Origin: Hippopus hippopus
Taxonomy: Eukaryota; Mollusca; Bivalvia; Cardiida; Cardiidae
Direction: 5' to 3'
NCBI GenBank assembly: GCA_946811185.2
Contig: OX328109.1
Coordinates: forward strand, 1,116,001 to 1,180,000
Length of the DNA stretch: 64,000 nt
Shown here: positions 1 through 10,250 of the stretch, piece after piece
How the letters are laid out: each line of letters starts with the position of its first letter
Position numbering within the stretch: position 1 is the first letter of the stretch
Notes under the pieces: model-generated
Told to the model about the DNA's origin: nothing
The model's input: only the letters and a program-made list of their open reading frames with translations
The model's database searches: none
Position numbers and translations under genes: made by a program

Positions 1-93
1 CTTCTCAGGTTCGTTAAAAATCGGGATTGTTCGGAAATGGTCAATAGAAAGATCAAAGATTGAGAAAAAAATTAGCCTGTAAAAGGAGAGCAA

Positions 94-592
94 ACCCTTT
101 ACCCCACAACCGTAACTTTTAGCGACCCTGAGGAAAAAAGCTTATTGAAAGCACTGTGGGAAAAGGAGAAAATGCTGGTAACCAGCATTTTCTCCTTTTC
201 CAGCAATGTTTTCAAAACTACCAGAGACAAATTCTATCGTTATACCCCCCCACCTACGAAGTAGTCAGGGATATACTGGTTTCGCCATGTTTGTCCGTCT
301 GTCTCATCTGTCAATCCATTCGTGCTTTCACTTCCGTGCTGTAACTCAAAAGCCACTTGACCTAGGACCCTGAAACTTTATCCAAGTGTTTTTCATCATC
401 CAATGAGGTGCCCTGTTGTTTTTGGGTCAAGGTCACAGGTGATCTTTGTTTTTAAAATCATTTCCGTTCTCTGATTGTGCTGCTTCAGTTGCAAGTTGCT
501 GTTGGGGGATATTTGTCCACTTTTCAACAGTTTTTTAATTGTGGTTAGCAAATGCTTTCAATCTGGAGGAGGCTACAATTTTGTTGTGTGAT
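94..592. repeat. TTAA MITE split by a dispersed element
   Basis: Left part 94-236 (CCCTTTACC end, central palindrome 148-222) and right part about 541-592 (GCAAATGCTTTCAAT end) of one MITE. The 237-540 interval is a foreign element starting TATACCCCCC and containing GTCCGTC and GGTCAAGGTCAC. Confidence 0.7.
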
Positions 593-794
593 AATAAATC
601 AATTGAAAATGTTGCAAGGACAAGTGGTTTCTAAAACCTTTTGTCCGAATGACCCAATGACCAGAATCTGGGCTAGCTTGATCCCTGCAGATGGATAAAA
701 AAGTTAATATTGAGCCCAATTTCAAGGGTCGCTTTAAGTCAATTGTGGTAGCTTGCTCAGTATACATGAAATATAGTTCACAAAAGAAAATAGC

Positions 795-1085
795 CAGCCA
801 AAATAGCTCTAGTGGTAGAGTGTAGGACTTGCAAGCATCAAGTCTTGTGGCACTTTAGGGTGTGGGTTCTAGTTCCATGGCTGGCCATCTAAAATTACTA
901 ATAGTCTTTGGGATGAGATATTAAACTGAGGTCCCATGTGATGGTGCTATACACCAAACATGTTAAAGAACCAGACATAACTTAGGAAGGTTTTCATCTT
1001 GTACTTTCCTCCGTAACAGAAGTACATGTAACAGCCTCCAGGGGACATTGCCCATATAAAGGATAAGCTGACAATAAATAAACAG
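795..1085 (+). repeat. tRNA-headed SINE, type 2
   Basis: The head TAGCTCTAGTGGTAGAG resembles a tRNA A box and GGTTCTAGTTCC a B box; the tail is GACAATAAATAAAC. An inverted copy of the same family is at 31310-31615. Confidence 0.7.
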
Positions 1086-1156
1086 AAAAATCAAATTAGG
1101 TTCTAAACAGTAACATACTACAGACTGGTCCTTTGTTGTCTCCAGCCTGGTGCAAG

Positions 1157-1620
1157 CCTCTCAACCCTTTACTACACAAACCTGAGTTTTAACAACCCTG
1201 ACAGAAAAAGACTTTTGAAAACATTGTGGGAAAAAGAGAAAAATGCTGGCTACCAGCATTTTCTCTTTTTCCCACAATGTTTCCTAGCGTTTCAGAAACA
1301 AATTCAATCGTTTGAACCACATGTAATAATATGTTGTTGTCTGCAAATGCTTTGAATTTTGACCCGTCTAAAATATTGTTGTTTGTAGAAGAGTTAACTC
1401 TTTACCAAACGACAAAATTTTAGACTGGTCCAAATTGAAAGCATTTACAGACGACAAAATAAACATGACTCAAAAATTGAAATTTGCTCTGGGAGGGTAG
1501 AAAACATTGTGGGAAAAGGAGAAAATGCTGGTTACCAGCATTTTCTCCATTTCCCATAATGTTTTCAAAAGGCTTCTTTCCCAGGGTCGTTAAAAGTCGG
1601 GATTATGTGGCAAAGGGTTA
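1157..1620. repeat. Two abutting TTAA MITEs
   Basis: Copies 1157-1398 and 1395-1620 in opposite orientation share one TTAA (about 1395-1398). Each has a central near-perfect palindrome (1213-1283, 1498-1570). Bases 1620-1690 hold a further small MITE scrap. Confidence 0.85.
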
Positions 1621-1689
1621 GACCCTTCTAACAGTTGTTTTAAAACATTGTGGCAAGTAAAGCAGTTGCCTTTGTCTGCAATTATTTCT

Positions 1690-2017
1690 TTCTTTGGTTG
1701 ATTGATGGATTGATTGTATGGTGTTTAATGCTGTTTTCAACTTTATTTCGGTTATATCGCGGTGGCCAGTGCACCTGTCCATGCGTTCCTGGAAATTCTT
1801 TTTTTACCAGTATTCCGCACAATATTCTTTCCAAGCCACTGGCTGCTTTCCCACATAACCATTGCCGAAGCAATGGCCAGCAGTGAGAGATAAATGGATC
1901 CTGTTGCAATGACTATCATCAATCCTCGGAAAAAAATTGGCTGAGCCAGGGATCGAAGCAGTGACCTCCTGTTCTCAAGTCCTGTACACTAATGACTGAG
2001 CTACTGTGACTCAGCCA
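1690..2017 (-). repeat. tRNA-headed SINE, type 1, inverted
   Basis: It starts with the reverse of an (AATC)n tail (GATTGATGGATTGATTG), then the conserved body, and ends in the reversed tRNA-like head near 1990-2017. Confidence 0.85.
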
Positions 2018-2068
2018 TTTCTTTCTTTGGCACAGTGTTGCTCAGTGGCTGGTTCATAAATTAAATTT

Positions 2069-2172
2069 AAAAGGATTCCAGAGAAGTTTTAGGGGCCTTG
2101 CACCATAATGAAGACAACAAAGGATTCCAGAGAGGTTTTAGGGGCCTTGCACCATATTGAAGACAACAAAAG
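2069..2172 (+). repeat. Two-copy tandem repeat, about 54 bp
   Basis: AAAGGATTCCAGAGA...GAAGACAACA occurs twice head to tail with three or four differences. No other member was seen in the window. Confidence 0.8.
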
Positions 2173-2231
2173 ATTACTACTATGTTTCTATTTTTCTACT
2201 CTTTATCAACAAACCCCTTGTTGACACACAG

Positions 2232-2650
2232 AGGAGGACAGCTTCAGAAAACATTGTGGGATAAGGACAAAATAATGGTTACAAGGGCTGAGCCCCGGTA
2301 GCTTAGTTGTTAGCATACAGGACTTGAGAACAGGAGGTCGCTGGTTCGGGTCCCAGCTCGGCCAATTTCTTTCAGAGGATCGATAATAGTCATTGCAACA
2401 GGATTCGCTCCTCTCTCACCACTGAGCATTGTATTGATGATAATTATGTGGGAAATCAGCCAATGGCTTGGAAAGAATTTTGTACATGGTTCTGGTAAAA
2501 GAAACACCAGGAGAGCATGGATAGGTGCACTGGCCGCTGTGATACAACTGAAATAATGTTGAAAACAGCATTAAACACCATTTAATCAATCAACTGGTTA
2601 CCAGTATTTGTTCTTTTCTCACAACATTTTTACTCTTTGAAAGACAAACC
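2232..2650. repeat. MITE interrupted by SINE
   Basis: MITE halves at 2232-2285 and 2598-2650. The second half starts CTGGTTACCAG, the centre of the palindrome. Confidence 0.75.
2286..2597 (+). mobile_element. tRNA-derived SINE, type 1
   Basis: The head GAGCCCCGGTAGCTTAG has tRNA A- and B-box-like segments. The conserved tail region is CTGAAATAATGTTGAAAAC, ending AATCAATC. Inserted into the MITE palindrome. The body may be a metaSINE-type domain (from memory). Confidence 0.85.
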
Positions 2651-3245
2651 CTTCAAACTATATCAAATATGTGGCCTGCCGTGCTTTCAGTGTGAAGGAA
2701 TCTAAGGTTTTGTGCATATAGAGACAATTTGCAAACGTTTGCAGATGACATATCTGCTTTTCATACAATGTTTCCTAGCATTTCAGAAACAAATTAGTCT
2801 AAACATTTTTCATTTGGTATAAGGCTAGTACAGCTTTCTAAAGATAACCAATTCATCTTTTTGTGGGAGAGGATGACTGAAGAATGGATCAATATTACAA
2901 TGCAAAACTTGGGGGAAAAACATACACAAGCAAGAATTTCCGACATCTTGTGTGAAGTAACAGTAATCTAATAATGCGTCACCTTTGAAACGGGAAGCTG
3001 TCACAAGGGTATATAGTCAATGTCTGGAGTAACAATGTGCTTAGTTGTTTCTATAGGTGCATTGTATGGAAAATATTGTGACAGAAAAAAGTTTTTGTTT
3101 TGTGTTTGTATTGGAGTTTAACACCATTTGAATAGCTTAGGTAATATCATGGCAGCCAGTGCACCTACACATGTGATTCCCTGGTTTTTTGACACCAGTA
3201 CTGATACAACATTTTTTCAAAGCCACTGACCACTTTTCTTACATG
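2651..3245. other. No gene seen; SINE fragment at 3115-3245
   Basis: 2651-3110 shows nothing I recognise apart from scraps resembling MITE arms near 2745-2790. 3115-3245 is a worn inverted SINE type 1 fragment (GGAGTTTAACACCATTTG, CAGTGCACCTAC). Confidence 0.5.
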
Positions 3246-3633
3246 CATCAGAGTTGACAGGTGAAAAATTGTCAGAAAGAAATATAGATCAAGATCACAT
3301 ATAATCCTTAATTGAACTCTAATTATTTCTATCATCCGGTTCAAATCTTTTTTAGCTCAAAAAATACACTTTTATCATCATTTAATATAGACATTGGCGC
3401 TAAATGAACAAAGCTGTCAATGTGCCATAAAACAACCTTAATTCACTCATTCATTCATTCATCTGAAAGAAAGTATGTCGCAACCAGGTATCAGACCTGC
3501 AACCACAAGCTTACATGTCAGATATGATAACTACTGAGCTACCTGGCCAGGCAGAAAAAAGGGGTCTCTGCATGAATTACAAGATTCATAAGCTGTATGT
3601 GTTTGATTAAATTCTTTCTGAATTTCTGGTTTT
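3246..3633. other. No gene seen; tRNA-like fragment at 3475-3560
   Basis: AT-rich sequence. 3475-3560 contains an inverted tRNA-like head (GCTACCTGGCC at the end), probably another SINE fragment. A short ATTC run is at 3443-3462. Confidence 0.45.
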
Positions 3634-4085
3634 TAGCTCCACTGGCCGAAGGCCAGAGAGCTATTGTCATGGCGTTGTGTCCGTCGTGCGTCCGTCCGTC
3701 CGTTCGTGCGTGCGTCCGTAAACTTTTTCTTTAAAAAACTTCTCCTCAGAAACTATTGACTGGATTTTTACCAAATTTCACAGGAATGTTCCTTTGGTGG
3801 TCCTCTTTCAAATTCCTTCAAATAATTGTGTTCCATGAAGAATTCTGGTTTCCATGGCAACCAAAGTAAAAAACCTTTAAAAATCTTCTCCTCCCAAACC
3901 GCTATTTGGATAGCATTGTTATTTTGCAGGAATGTTCCTTAGATACAGGTTTACAGAATTCCATAAAAAAAAAAAGATCTGTCAAAAAACATGGCTTTTA
4001 TGGGAGACTCATTTTCCTTTTATGGTATAAAGTAAAATCTTTGAAAAATTTCTTCTCTAAAACTATTCATTGGATTTCATTGTTG
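3634..4085 (+). mobile_element. Helitron-like element, 3'-truncated copy
   Basis: Same sequence as 4087-4538 and 34214 onward, starting TAGCTCCACTGGCC. It stops where the next copy begins, so the pair looks like a head-to-tail partial dimer. The GTCCGTCC tract at 3685-3720 differs in length between copies. Confidence 0.8.
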
Positions 4086-4086
4086 T

Positions 4087-4701
4087 TAGCTCCACTGGCC
4101 GAAGGCCAGCGAGCTATTGTCATGGCGTTGTGTCCGTCGTGCGTCCGTCCGTTCGTTCGTCCGTTCGTCCGTGCGTGCATTCGTAAACTTTTTCTTTAAA
4201 AAACTTCTCCTCAGAAACTATTGACTGGATTTTTACCAAATTTCACAGGAATGTTCCTTTGGTGGTCCTCTTTCAAATTCCTTCAAATAATTGTGTTCCA
4301 TGAAGAATTCTGGTTGCCATGGCAACCAAAGTAAAAAACCTTTAAAAACCTTCTCCTCCGAAACCGCTATTTGGATAGCATTATTATTTTGCAGGAATGT
4401 TCCTTAGATACAGGTTTACAGAATTCCTTAAAAAAAAAAAGATCTGTCAAAAAACATGGCTTTTATGGGAGACTCATTTTCCTTTTATGGTATAAAGTAA
4501 AATCTTTGAAAAATTTCTTCTCTAAAACTATTCATTGGATTTCATTGTTGTTTTGCAGGTAAGTTCCTATGGTGGTTGTCTACCAAATTGTTTCTTCAGT
4601 GAGCTAAAATGCAGGATTGAATGATAATTGTTAAAAACTTCCTTTCGCCATTATAGAAATATCAGGCCTGTGGAGCGATACAGGCGCTCAAGCGCCTCTA
4701 G
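4087..4701 (+). mobile_element. Helitron-like element, complete copy
   Basis: The 5' end folds (TAGCTC with GAGCTA, CTGGCC with GGCCAG). The 3' end has a 7-bp hairpin AGGCGCT-CA-AGCGCCT followed by CTCTAG, with no obvious target duplication. A short hairpin followed by CTRR is a Helitron-like terminus; the class is inference. No protein is encoded. Confidence 0.75.
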
Positions 4702-4831
4702 TTGTGGAGTTTCCATTGGTAAGGCCTGGCAAACCCAAGCCTAGTAGTGCTGAAACATAGAAACATGAATTAAGTGAACAGTCACTATGATATAACCGAA
4801 GTATAGTTGACATCAGCATAAAACACTACTT

Positions 4832-5640
4832 AAAACTATCTACCAAATGACAACATTTTAGACTAAAAATTTCAAGCCGTTGCAGAGGACAAATTAAATG
4901 TGACTCAAATGAGGAAAGTGGTGACTGAAAGGGTAGAAAACATTGTGGGAGAAAGAGAAAATGCTCCTTTTTATACGCCACTGGAGGTGATGTATATTGG
5001 CGTCACTCGTCCATCTGTATGTACGTCCATGTCTTGTGAATGCAACTCCTCCCACATTTCTAGACGGATTTGCACAAAATTTTCACAGAATGTTTCTCAT
5101 TATGTGACCTAGCGCATATTGTCAGGGTTTTGCGATTTATAGCTGCGTCATGGAAAAAGGGGTCTTCATGTTTCACCAATATCTCTTTAATTACTGGACA
5201 TTTCTCAACGGATTTTGATATTTTCAGAGATCATGTGACCTAGTGCATACTGTCAGGGTTTTGGAATTATTGCTGTGTCATGGAAAAAGGGGGCTTCATG
5301 TCAAATTTAAATTTTCATCGACGTATCTCCAACTAATGGACATAATTTCATGAAACTTCATATTTTTATTGGTTAATCAAAGCCAATGACCAATGAGTCC
5401 GTTATGCGTCCGTCTGTCCATCCATCAGTCCGTGCATAAACCTTTTAGATCACAAGTATCCATTGAGCTACCCAGGCAGGTGCTAGAAATTCCAACACTT
5501 TGGTCTCTATAGCTAGCTGCTTGAAATAGCAGCCATGTGGTGGCGTATATTGTGACGACCGCACTCTTGTTCCACAATGTTTTCAAAAGCTCTTTCCCTC
5601 AGGGTGATTAAAACTTGGGATTGTTTGTTAAATGGTTAAA
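4832..5640. repeat. MITE split by a dispersed element
   Basis: MITE arms at about 4832-4968 and 5572-5640 flank a foreign insert. Confidence 0.75.
4969..5571 (+). mobile_element. Dispersed element ending CTCTTGTT
   Basis: It starts TATACGCCACTGG and ends CACTCTTGTT. It contains two internal units sharing GTCAGGGTTTTG and ATGGAAAAAGG (about 120 bp apart) and GTCCGTCTGTCC. It matches no protein. Confidence 0.65.
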
Positions 5641-5692
5641 CATGGCTGAATTTAAAGGAGTCCAAAATTTTTTTTTCGTTCGGCAAAGAGTT

Positions 5693-5900
5693 AAGGTCTA
5701 CGGCCCCTAACTCATTGGTAAACATAGACGTTTTCGTAAAGGCTATTCGGCCAGTCTCGGCAGCTTCCGTCTTTTATTATGAGAGCTTGACTCATTAACT
5801 CATCGCTAAATATCATGTAACATCGACATTTTCGTAAAGGCTATTCGGCAAATCTCCGCAGCTTCCGTCTTGTAGTATGAGAGTTAGGGGCCGTAGATTT
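5693..5900. repeat. Inverted-repeat element with internal direct repeats
   Basis: The ends are inverted (TCTACGGCCCCTAACTC with GAGTTAGGGGCCGTAGA). Inside, GTAAAGGCTATTCGGC and GCAGCTTCCGTCTT each occur twice. About 205 bp, MITE-like. Confidence 0.8.
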
Positions 5901-5976
5901 AATCATCGGACTTAAAAGGTTGTTAAAACTTTTGATTGCTTTGTAAGGGGTTGTTTCATGCAAATTAAAGCTTGCT

Positions 5977-6383
5977 TTCAACCCTTTACTGCACAGTCCT
6001 GCCTTTGAGCAACTCTGGTTACCAGCATTTTCTCCTTTTCCCACAATGTTTTCTATCCTATCAAGGACAAATTCCATCATTTCAGGAAACTGGAATTGTC
6101 TGCAAATTCTATCCATTTTGGACAAATCCACATTTTTCTCATGTGGTAGAGGGTTAATTATTTTCATAGACAAAATTTTATAGACTGGTCTAAATTGAAA
6201 GGATTTGCAGGTGACAAATTATTTTTTTGCCAAAATGGTTAGATTTGTCTTTGATAGGATAGAAACCATTGTGAAAAAAGGAGAAAATGTTGGTTACCAG
6301 GAATTTCTGTTTATCTCACAATGTGTTTGAAAGTTTTTTTTCTCAAGTTCATTAGAAGTTAGGATTGTGCTAAAAAAGGGTTT
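5977..6383. repeat. Two abutting TTAA MITEs
   Basis: Copy 5977-6156 (one palindrome arm lost) abuts copy 6153-6383 in opposite orientation across TTAA. Confidence 0.8.
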
Positions 6384-6600
6384 AAAAAGGTGTTTTTAAA
6401 GTTATTTTTGTTGCAAATTTAATACTTTGTCATGAGGTAATCATTTTAAACTTACTTTGTTTACTCACATAGATCTGATAAAAGATTGTATGTATACAAT
6501 GAAACATTTTCTATTTTGAGTTTTTGTAATGTATGTTTCATACATATTGTGATCCTAATAAACTTTCAACTCTTACCAAATAGTTTCTGTTTTCCAGGCT
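6384..6600. other. AT-rich, no gene seen
   Basis: Contains short mirror-like TATGTATACAATG and ATGTATGTTTCATACAT motifs and one AATAAA at about 6557. No reading frame of note. Confidence 0.4.
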
Positions 6601-6609
6601 GATCATTGT

Positions 6610-6945
6610 TTTAACTCTATCCCAAAAGACAAAATTTTAGACAGATCCAGTTTGAAAGCACTTGCAAATGACAACATTTATATGGCACAAACAATTGAAT
6701 TTATTTCAGATAGTCTTGTAAACATTGTGGGAAAAGGAGAAAATGCTGTTTACCAGCATTTTCTCCTTTTCCCACAATATTTTTCAAAAAGCCTACTTCT
6801 CAGGAGGTCGTTAAAACTCGGTATTGTGTGGTAAAAGGTTTACAATGGTTATGTGGGAAAGCAGTCAGTTGTTTTGGAAGAATATTGCGAAAGTACTGGT
6901 AACAAGAAACTGCAGGAAAGCATGGATAGGTTGAATCACTCAAAC
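6610..6945. repeat. TTAA MITE and SINE fragment
   Basis: MITE 6610-6842 with palindrome about 6720-6787. 6843-6945 is an internal SINE type 1 fragment (GTGGGAAAGCAGTC ... GGAAAGCATGGATAGG). Confidence 0.75.
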
Positions 6946-6999
6946 GGTCAACCGCTTTTTCCTGTCTTTGAAGCAGATGGCTTTTAAAATCATAGCCAC

Positions 7000-7752
7000 A
7001 GTTGTCTTTCTCCTCTTTCAGGCAGAAATCTAATCATCTTAGTCACATTTAATTTGTTATCTGCAAATGCTTACACATTTGGATTAGCTAAGAATAATGT
7101 CTTAGCCCATTACCACACAATCCCGGGTTTTAACGACCCTGAGGAATAAGCCTTTTGAAAACATTGTGGAAAAAGGAGAAAATGCTGGTAACCAGCATTT
7201 CTCTTTTTCCTGCAGTGTTTTCTATCCTGTCAAGACAAATGTCATCATTTGAACTACATATAAAATGTCATCTGCAAATGCTTTCAATTTGGACCAGTCT
7301 ATGTTTTTTACGTGTGGTAGAGAGTTAAGTCTTAACCAAACAACAAAATTTTAGACTGGTCCAAATTGAAAGCATTTGCAGATGACAAACAAGATATTAC
7401 ATCAAGTATGATCTTGTCTTTGACAGGTCAGAAAACATTGTGGGAAAAGGAGAAAATGCTGGTAACCAGCATTTTCTCCTTTTCCCACAATGTTTTCAAA
7501 ACCAACCTTCCTTACAGTCGTTTGAACTCGGGATTGTGTGGTAAAGGGTTAAGAAGTGTACCAGACGACAAAATTCTAGACTGGTCCAAATTGAAAGCAT
7601 TTTTTGCAGACGACAAACTTAAATGGTGAAACTAACAATATGATTTGTTCTTGAAAGGATAGAAAACATTGTTGGAAAATTCTCCTTTTCCAACTAAATT
7701 TTATGTAGCCTTTTTCCTCAGGGTTGATAAAACTTGAGATGGTGTGCTAAAC
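7000..7752. repeat. Array of three to four abutting MITEs
   Basis: Fragment 7000-7106, then copies 7107-7327, 7325-7551 and 7549-7752 joined at shared TTAA. The copy at 7325-7551 carries the cleanest palindrome in the window: 7431-7497, 33-bp arms around a single A. Confidence 0.9.
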
Positions 7753-7784
7753 TTCAGCCTAAAGAATTTGAAATTGTTGAAGGG

Positions 7785-8005
7785 TACTGTGTGGCTCAGT
7801 GGTAAAGTATGGTTCTTGTAACCTGGAGGCCCCAGGTTCTAGCCGCACTGGATCCACTGGGTTTTTCATGGAGTGTCCATGTGCATGAAACTTCAAAGCC
7901 ATTGCCTAGTACTGGTAAAACTTAAGAAAACATGAATAATATTATGTGAGGTGTCGCCGTGATATGAGTGACATAATGTTGAAAGAGGCGTAAAACACCA
8001 TTCAC
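7785..8005 (+). mobile_element. tRNA-derived SINE, type 3
   Basis: The head is GTGTGGCTCAGTGGTAAAG with CCAGGTTCTAGCC as B-box-like; the tail is GCCGTGATATGAGTG ... GCGTAAAACACCATTCAC. Relatives at 14787-15010 and 33640-33820. Confidence 0.8.
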
Positions 8006-8404
8006 TCAATTGAAATTGTTGAAGCTATAAATAAGTGAAATTGTTAGACAAAATATACAGCTTACAGTAAAATCACAAATATTTTTGCTTACTTCTGCTT
8101 TTGCTTACTTTTGCTTACTTCTGCTATATTTTACAGGTGTTTGACGGTCCTCATTGAGCTGAAGGAAATCTCATACACAATCAGGGTCAGAGAAAAAATA
8201 GTGCTGGAGCTATTTAGCGGAACAGATCTAGAACTATAGTGTGATTATTGCCAAAAAAGACATGCATATATTGGCGGAAAGTGCACTGTACTAGGTATCG
8301 GATTGCATGTTGCAGCTCAAGGATTTGAAACCTTATAAAAAATATCACAGTGACTTGATTTGTCTGCGTTATGTAACATATTGGCTCTTGATCAACTTAC
8401 GAAA
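8006..8404. other. No gene recognised upstream of SPPL3
   Basis: Contains a short TTTGCTTACTTCTGC tandem run (8085-8130). Could hold SPPL3 promoter or an upstream non-coding exon; nothing decisive is visible. Confidence 0.4.
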
Positions 8405-8875
8405 AAGTACACAAAGATCTCAATAGACTCTATAAAAATTACAAAGAGATCTTGATAACCTGTGTTAAAATTGCACAGTGATCTTGATAACCTGTGTTAA
8501 AATTACAGAGTTCTTGATAAACTGTTAAAATTGCAGTGATCTTGACAACCTGTGTTAAAATTGCACAGAGATCTTGTTAACCTGTGTTAAAATTACACAG
8601 AGATCTTGATAATCTGTGTAAAAATATACACAGAGATTTTGATAATCTCTGTTAAAATTGCACAGTGATCTTGATAACCTGTGTTAAAATTGCACAACAT
8701 CTTGATAACCTGTGTTAAAATTGCACAGTGAACTTGATAACCTGTCTCAAAATTGCACAGTGATCTTTGATGACAGGTGTAAAAATTAAACAGTGAGTCT
8801 TGATAATCTATGTAAATGTTACACAGAGATCTTGATAAACTCTGTTGAAGTTACACTGTGACATTTGATGTTTGT
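8405..8875 (+). repeat. Minisatellite 5' of SPPL3, about 33-bp unit
   Basis: About 13 imperfect units of CACAGTGATCTTGATAACC plus TGTGTTAAAATTG. It ends about 120 bp before the SPPL3 ATG. Confidence 0.9.
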
Positions 8876-8993
8876 GTCTGCTATTATTATCCAATGTTCT
8901 ATGAGGATCAACAAGTGTTCTGTAAATATTGTGTGCAAAGTGACTAACAAGTCAGGATTTATCAGTAGACAGACCTCATAGAGATTGGTCACT

Positions 8994-9034
8994 ATGGCTA
9001 CGGAGGAGCAGCTGGCAGAGGCTGCAAGTCTCTC
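8994..9034 (+). CDS. SPPL3: SPPL3 exon 1 (start codon)
   Basis: The ATG opens MATEEQLAEAASL. The donor GTAAGT follows a split TC|G serine codon. Chosen as the start because it joins in phase with exon 2 and gives a protein of the family's length. A near-identical second copy lies 434 bp downstream. Confidence 0.85.
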
Positions 9035-9126
9035 GTAAGTAGTGTTATTATTGTAGACTTGATATTTTGAAGATGTGCAAAATAGTCCCATATTTAGGAC
9101 AGATAACTGACCTCAAATGTGATTTT

Positions 9127-9400
9127 AGCTCCACTGGCAAGCTTATGTCATGGCCTAGTGTCTGTCATGCACTTGTGTGTCTGTCTGTACATGCATGTGT
9201 GCATGCGTTAACTTTTATTTCCAATATGTTCTTCTCTGAAACTAACCATCAAATTTCAGTGAAACTTAACAGGAATGATCCTGCCATGGCCCTCTTCAAA
9301 ATTTCTTCAAAGTATTTTCATTCCTATAGAAACTTTGGTTGTCATAGCAACAAAACTAGTGAAAAAACTTCAGAAATCTTAACAATCAGGAATTAGTTAG
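9127..9400 (+). repeat. Worn Helitron-like fragment between exon 1 copies
   Basis: TAGCTCCACTGGC, then GTCATGGC, GTGTGTCTGTCTG, AACTTAACAGGAATGATCC and GGTTGTCATAGCAAC. Clearly a diverged member of the 4087-4701 family. Confidence 0.7.
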
Positions 9401-9427
9401 AGAAAGAACTTGTGGAGATCAGTCACT

Positions 9428-9465
9428 ATGGCTACAAAGCAGCTGGCAAAGGCTGCAAGTCTCTC
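9428..9465 (+). CDS. SPPL3: Duplicate SPPL3 exon 1 (alternative first exon?)
   Basis: It reads MATKQLAKAASL and ends in the same TC|GTAAGTAGT donor as exon 1, one codon shorter. The preceding bases (cagtcactatgg) also match. It would splice in phase to exon 2, so it could be an alternative start or a decayed copy. The 20 bp upstream resemble those of exon 1, but no promoter could be identified. Confidence 0.55.
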
Positions 9466-9554
9466 GTAAGTAGTATTACCATATTGTTTTGGACCTAAGT
9501 TGGGAATAAAACACCAAAGAAATTGGCATAAAAACCTACCTTGACCTATGAAAG

Positions 9555-10160
9555 ACACTAGTTTTGGGAAAGGTGAAAAAAACAGTGGAAAATGGAGAAA
9601 ATACAGGATACCAGCATTTTCTCCTTTACCAGCAATGTTTTCAGATGATTTTTTTTCTCAGGGTTGTTTAACCCTTTACCAAACAATCCCTGGTTTTTAC
9701 GACCCTGAGATAGAAGCCTCTTGAAAACATTGTGGGAAAAGGAGAAAATGCTGGTAACCAGCATTTTCTCCTTTTCCCACAATGTTTTCTACCCTGCTGG
9801 AAACAAATTTCAATTTTTGAGTTACGTTTATTTTGTCGTCTGCAAGTTCTTTCAATTTGGACCAGCATTTTCTCCATTTTCTCAAGGTTGTGAAAAGTTG
9901 GGATTGTGTCTTTTATCATTCAATCCCGACTTTTAACAACCCTGAGAAAGAAACCTTTTGAAAACATTGTGGGAAAAGGGGAAAATGCTGGCAACCAGCA
10001 TTTTCTCCTTTTCCCACAATGTTTTCTACCCTTCACAAAACAAATTTCAAATTTTCAGTCATTTTTATTTTGTCATCTGCAAATGCTTTCAATTTGGACC
10101 AGTCTAAAATTTTGTCGTTTGGTAAAGAGTTAAACTCAGGATAGTGTGGTAAAGGGCAAG
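9555..10160. repeat. MITE array in SPPL3 intron 1
   Basis: Pieces 9555-9671, 9668-9862 plus 9862-9915, and 9915-10132, then a terminal scrap to 10160. Palindromes at about 9722-9790 and 9957-10025. Confidence 0.85.
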
Positions 10161-10250
10161 GCAAAGATGGTTAGAGGGTGAAGGGATCTGCATTTTTGAA
10201 AGATTTAATCAGCATTTCAGGGTTTCAGTGACCCTTCTCTAGTCCCAAGT

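Noticed and set aside
3906..4199. Open frame of 97 codons with RPFVRPFVR repeats
   Set aside because: It is a translation of the GTCCGTCC tract of the Helitron-like element; the same sequence appears at 34.2 kb with other frame limits.
8405..8875. CRISPR-like regular repeats
   Set aside because: Units are directly adjacent without unique spacers and the DNA is clearly animal; it is a minisatellite.
9697..9936. Many small frames reading ...KGENAGYQHFLLFPQCF... on both strands
   Set aside because: They are translations of the MITE palindrome, recur dozens of times in both orientations and have no independent coding signal.
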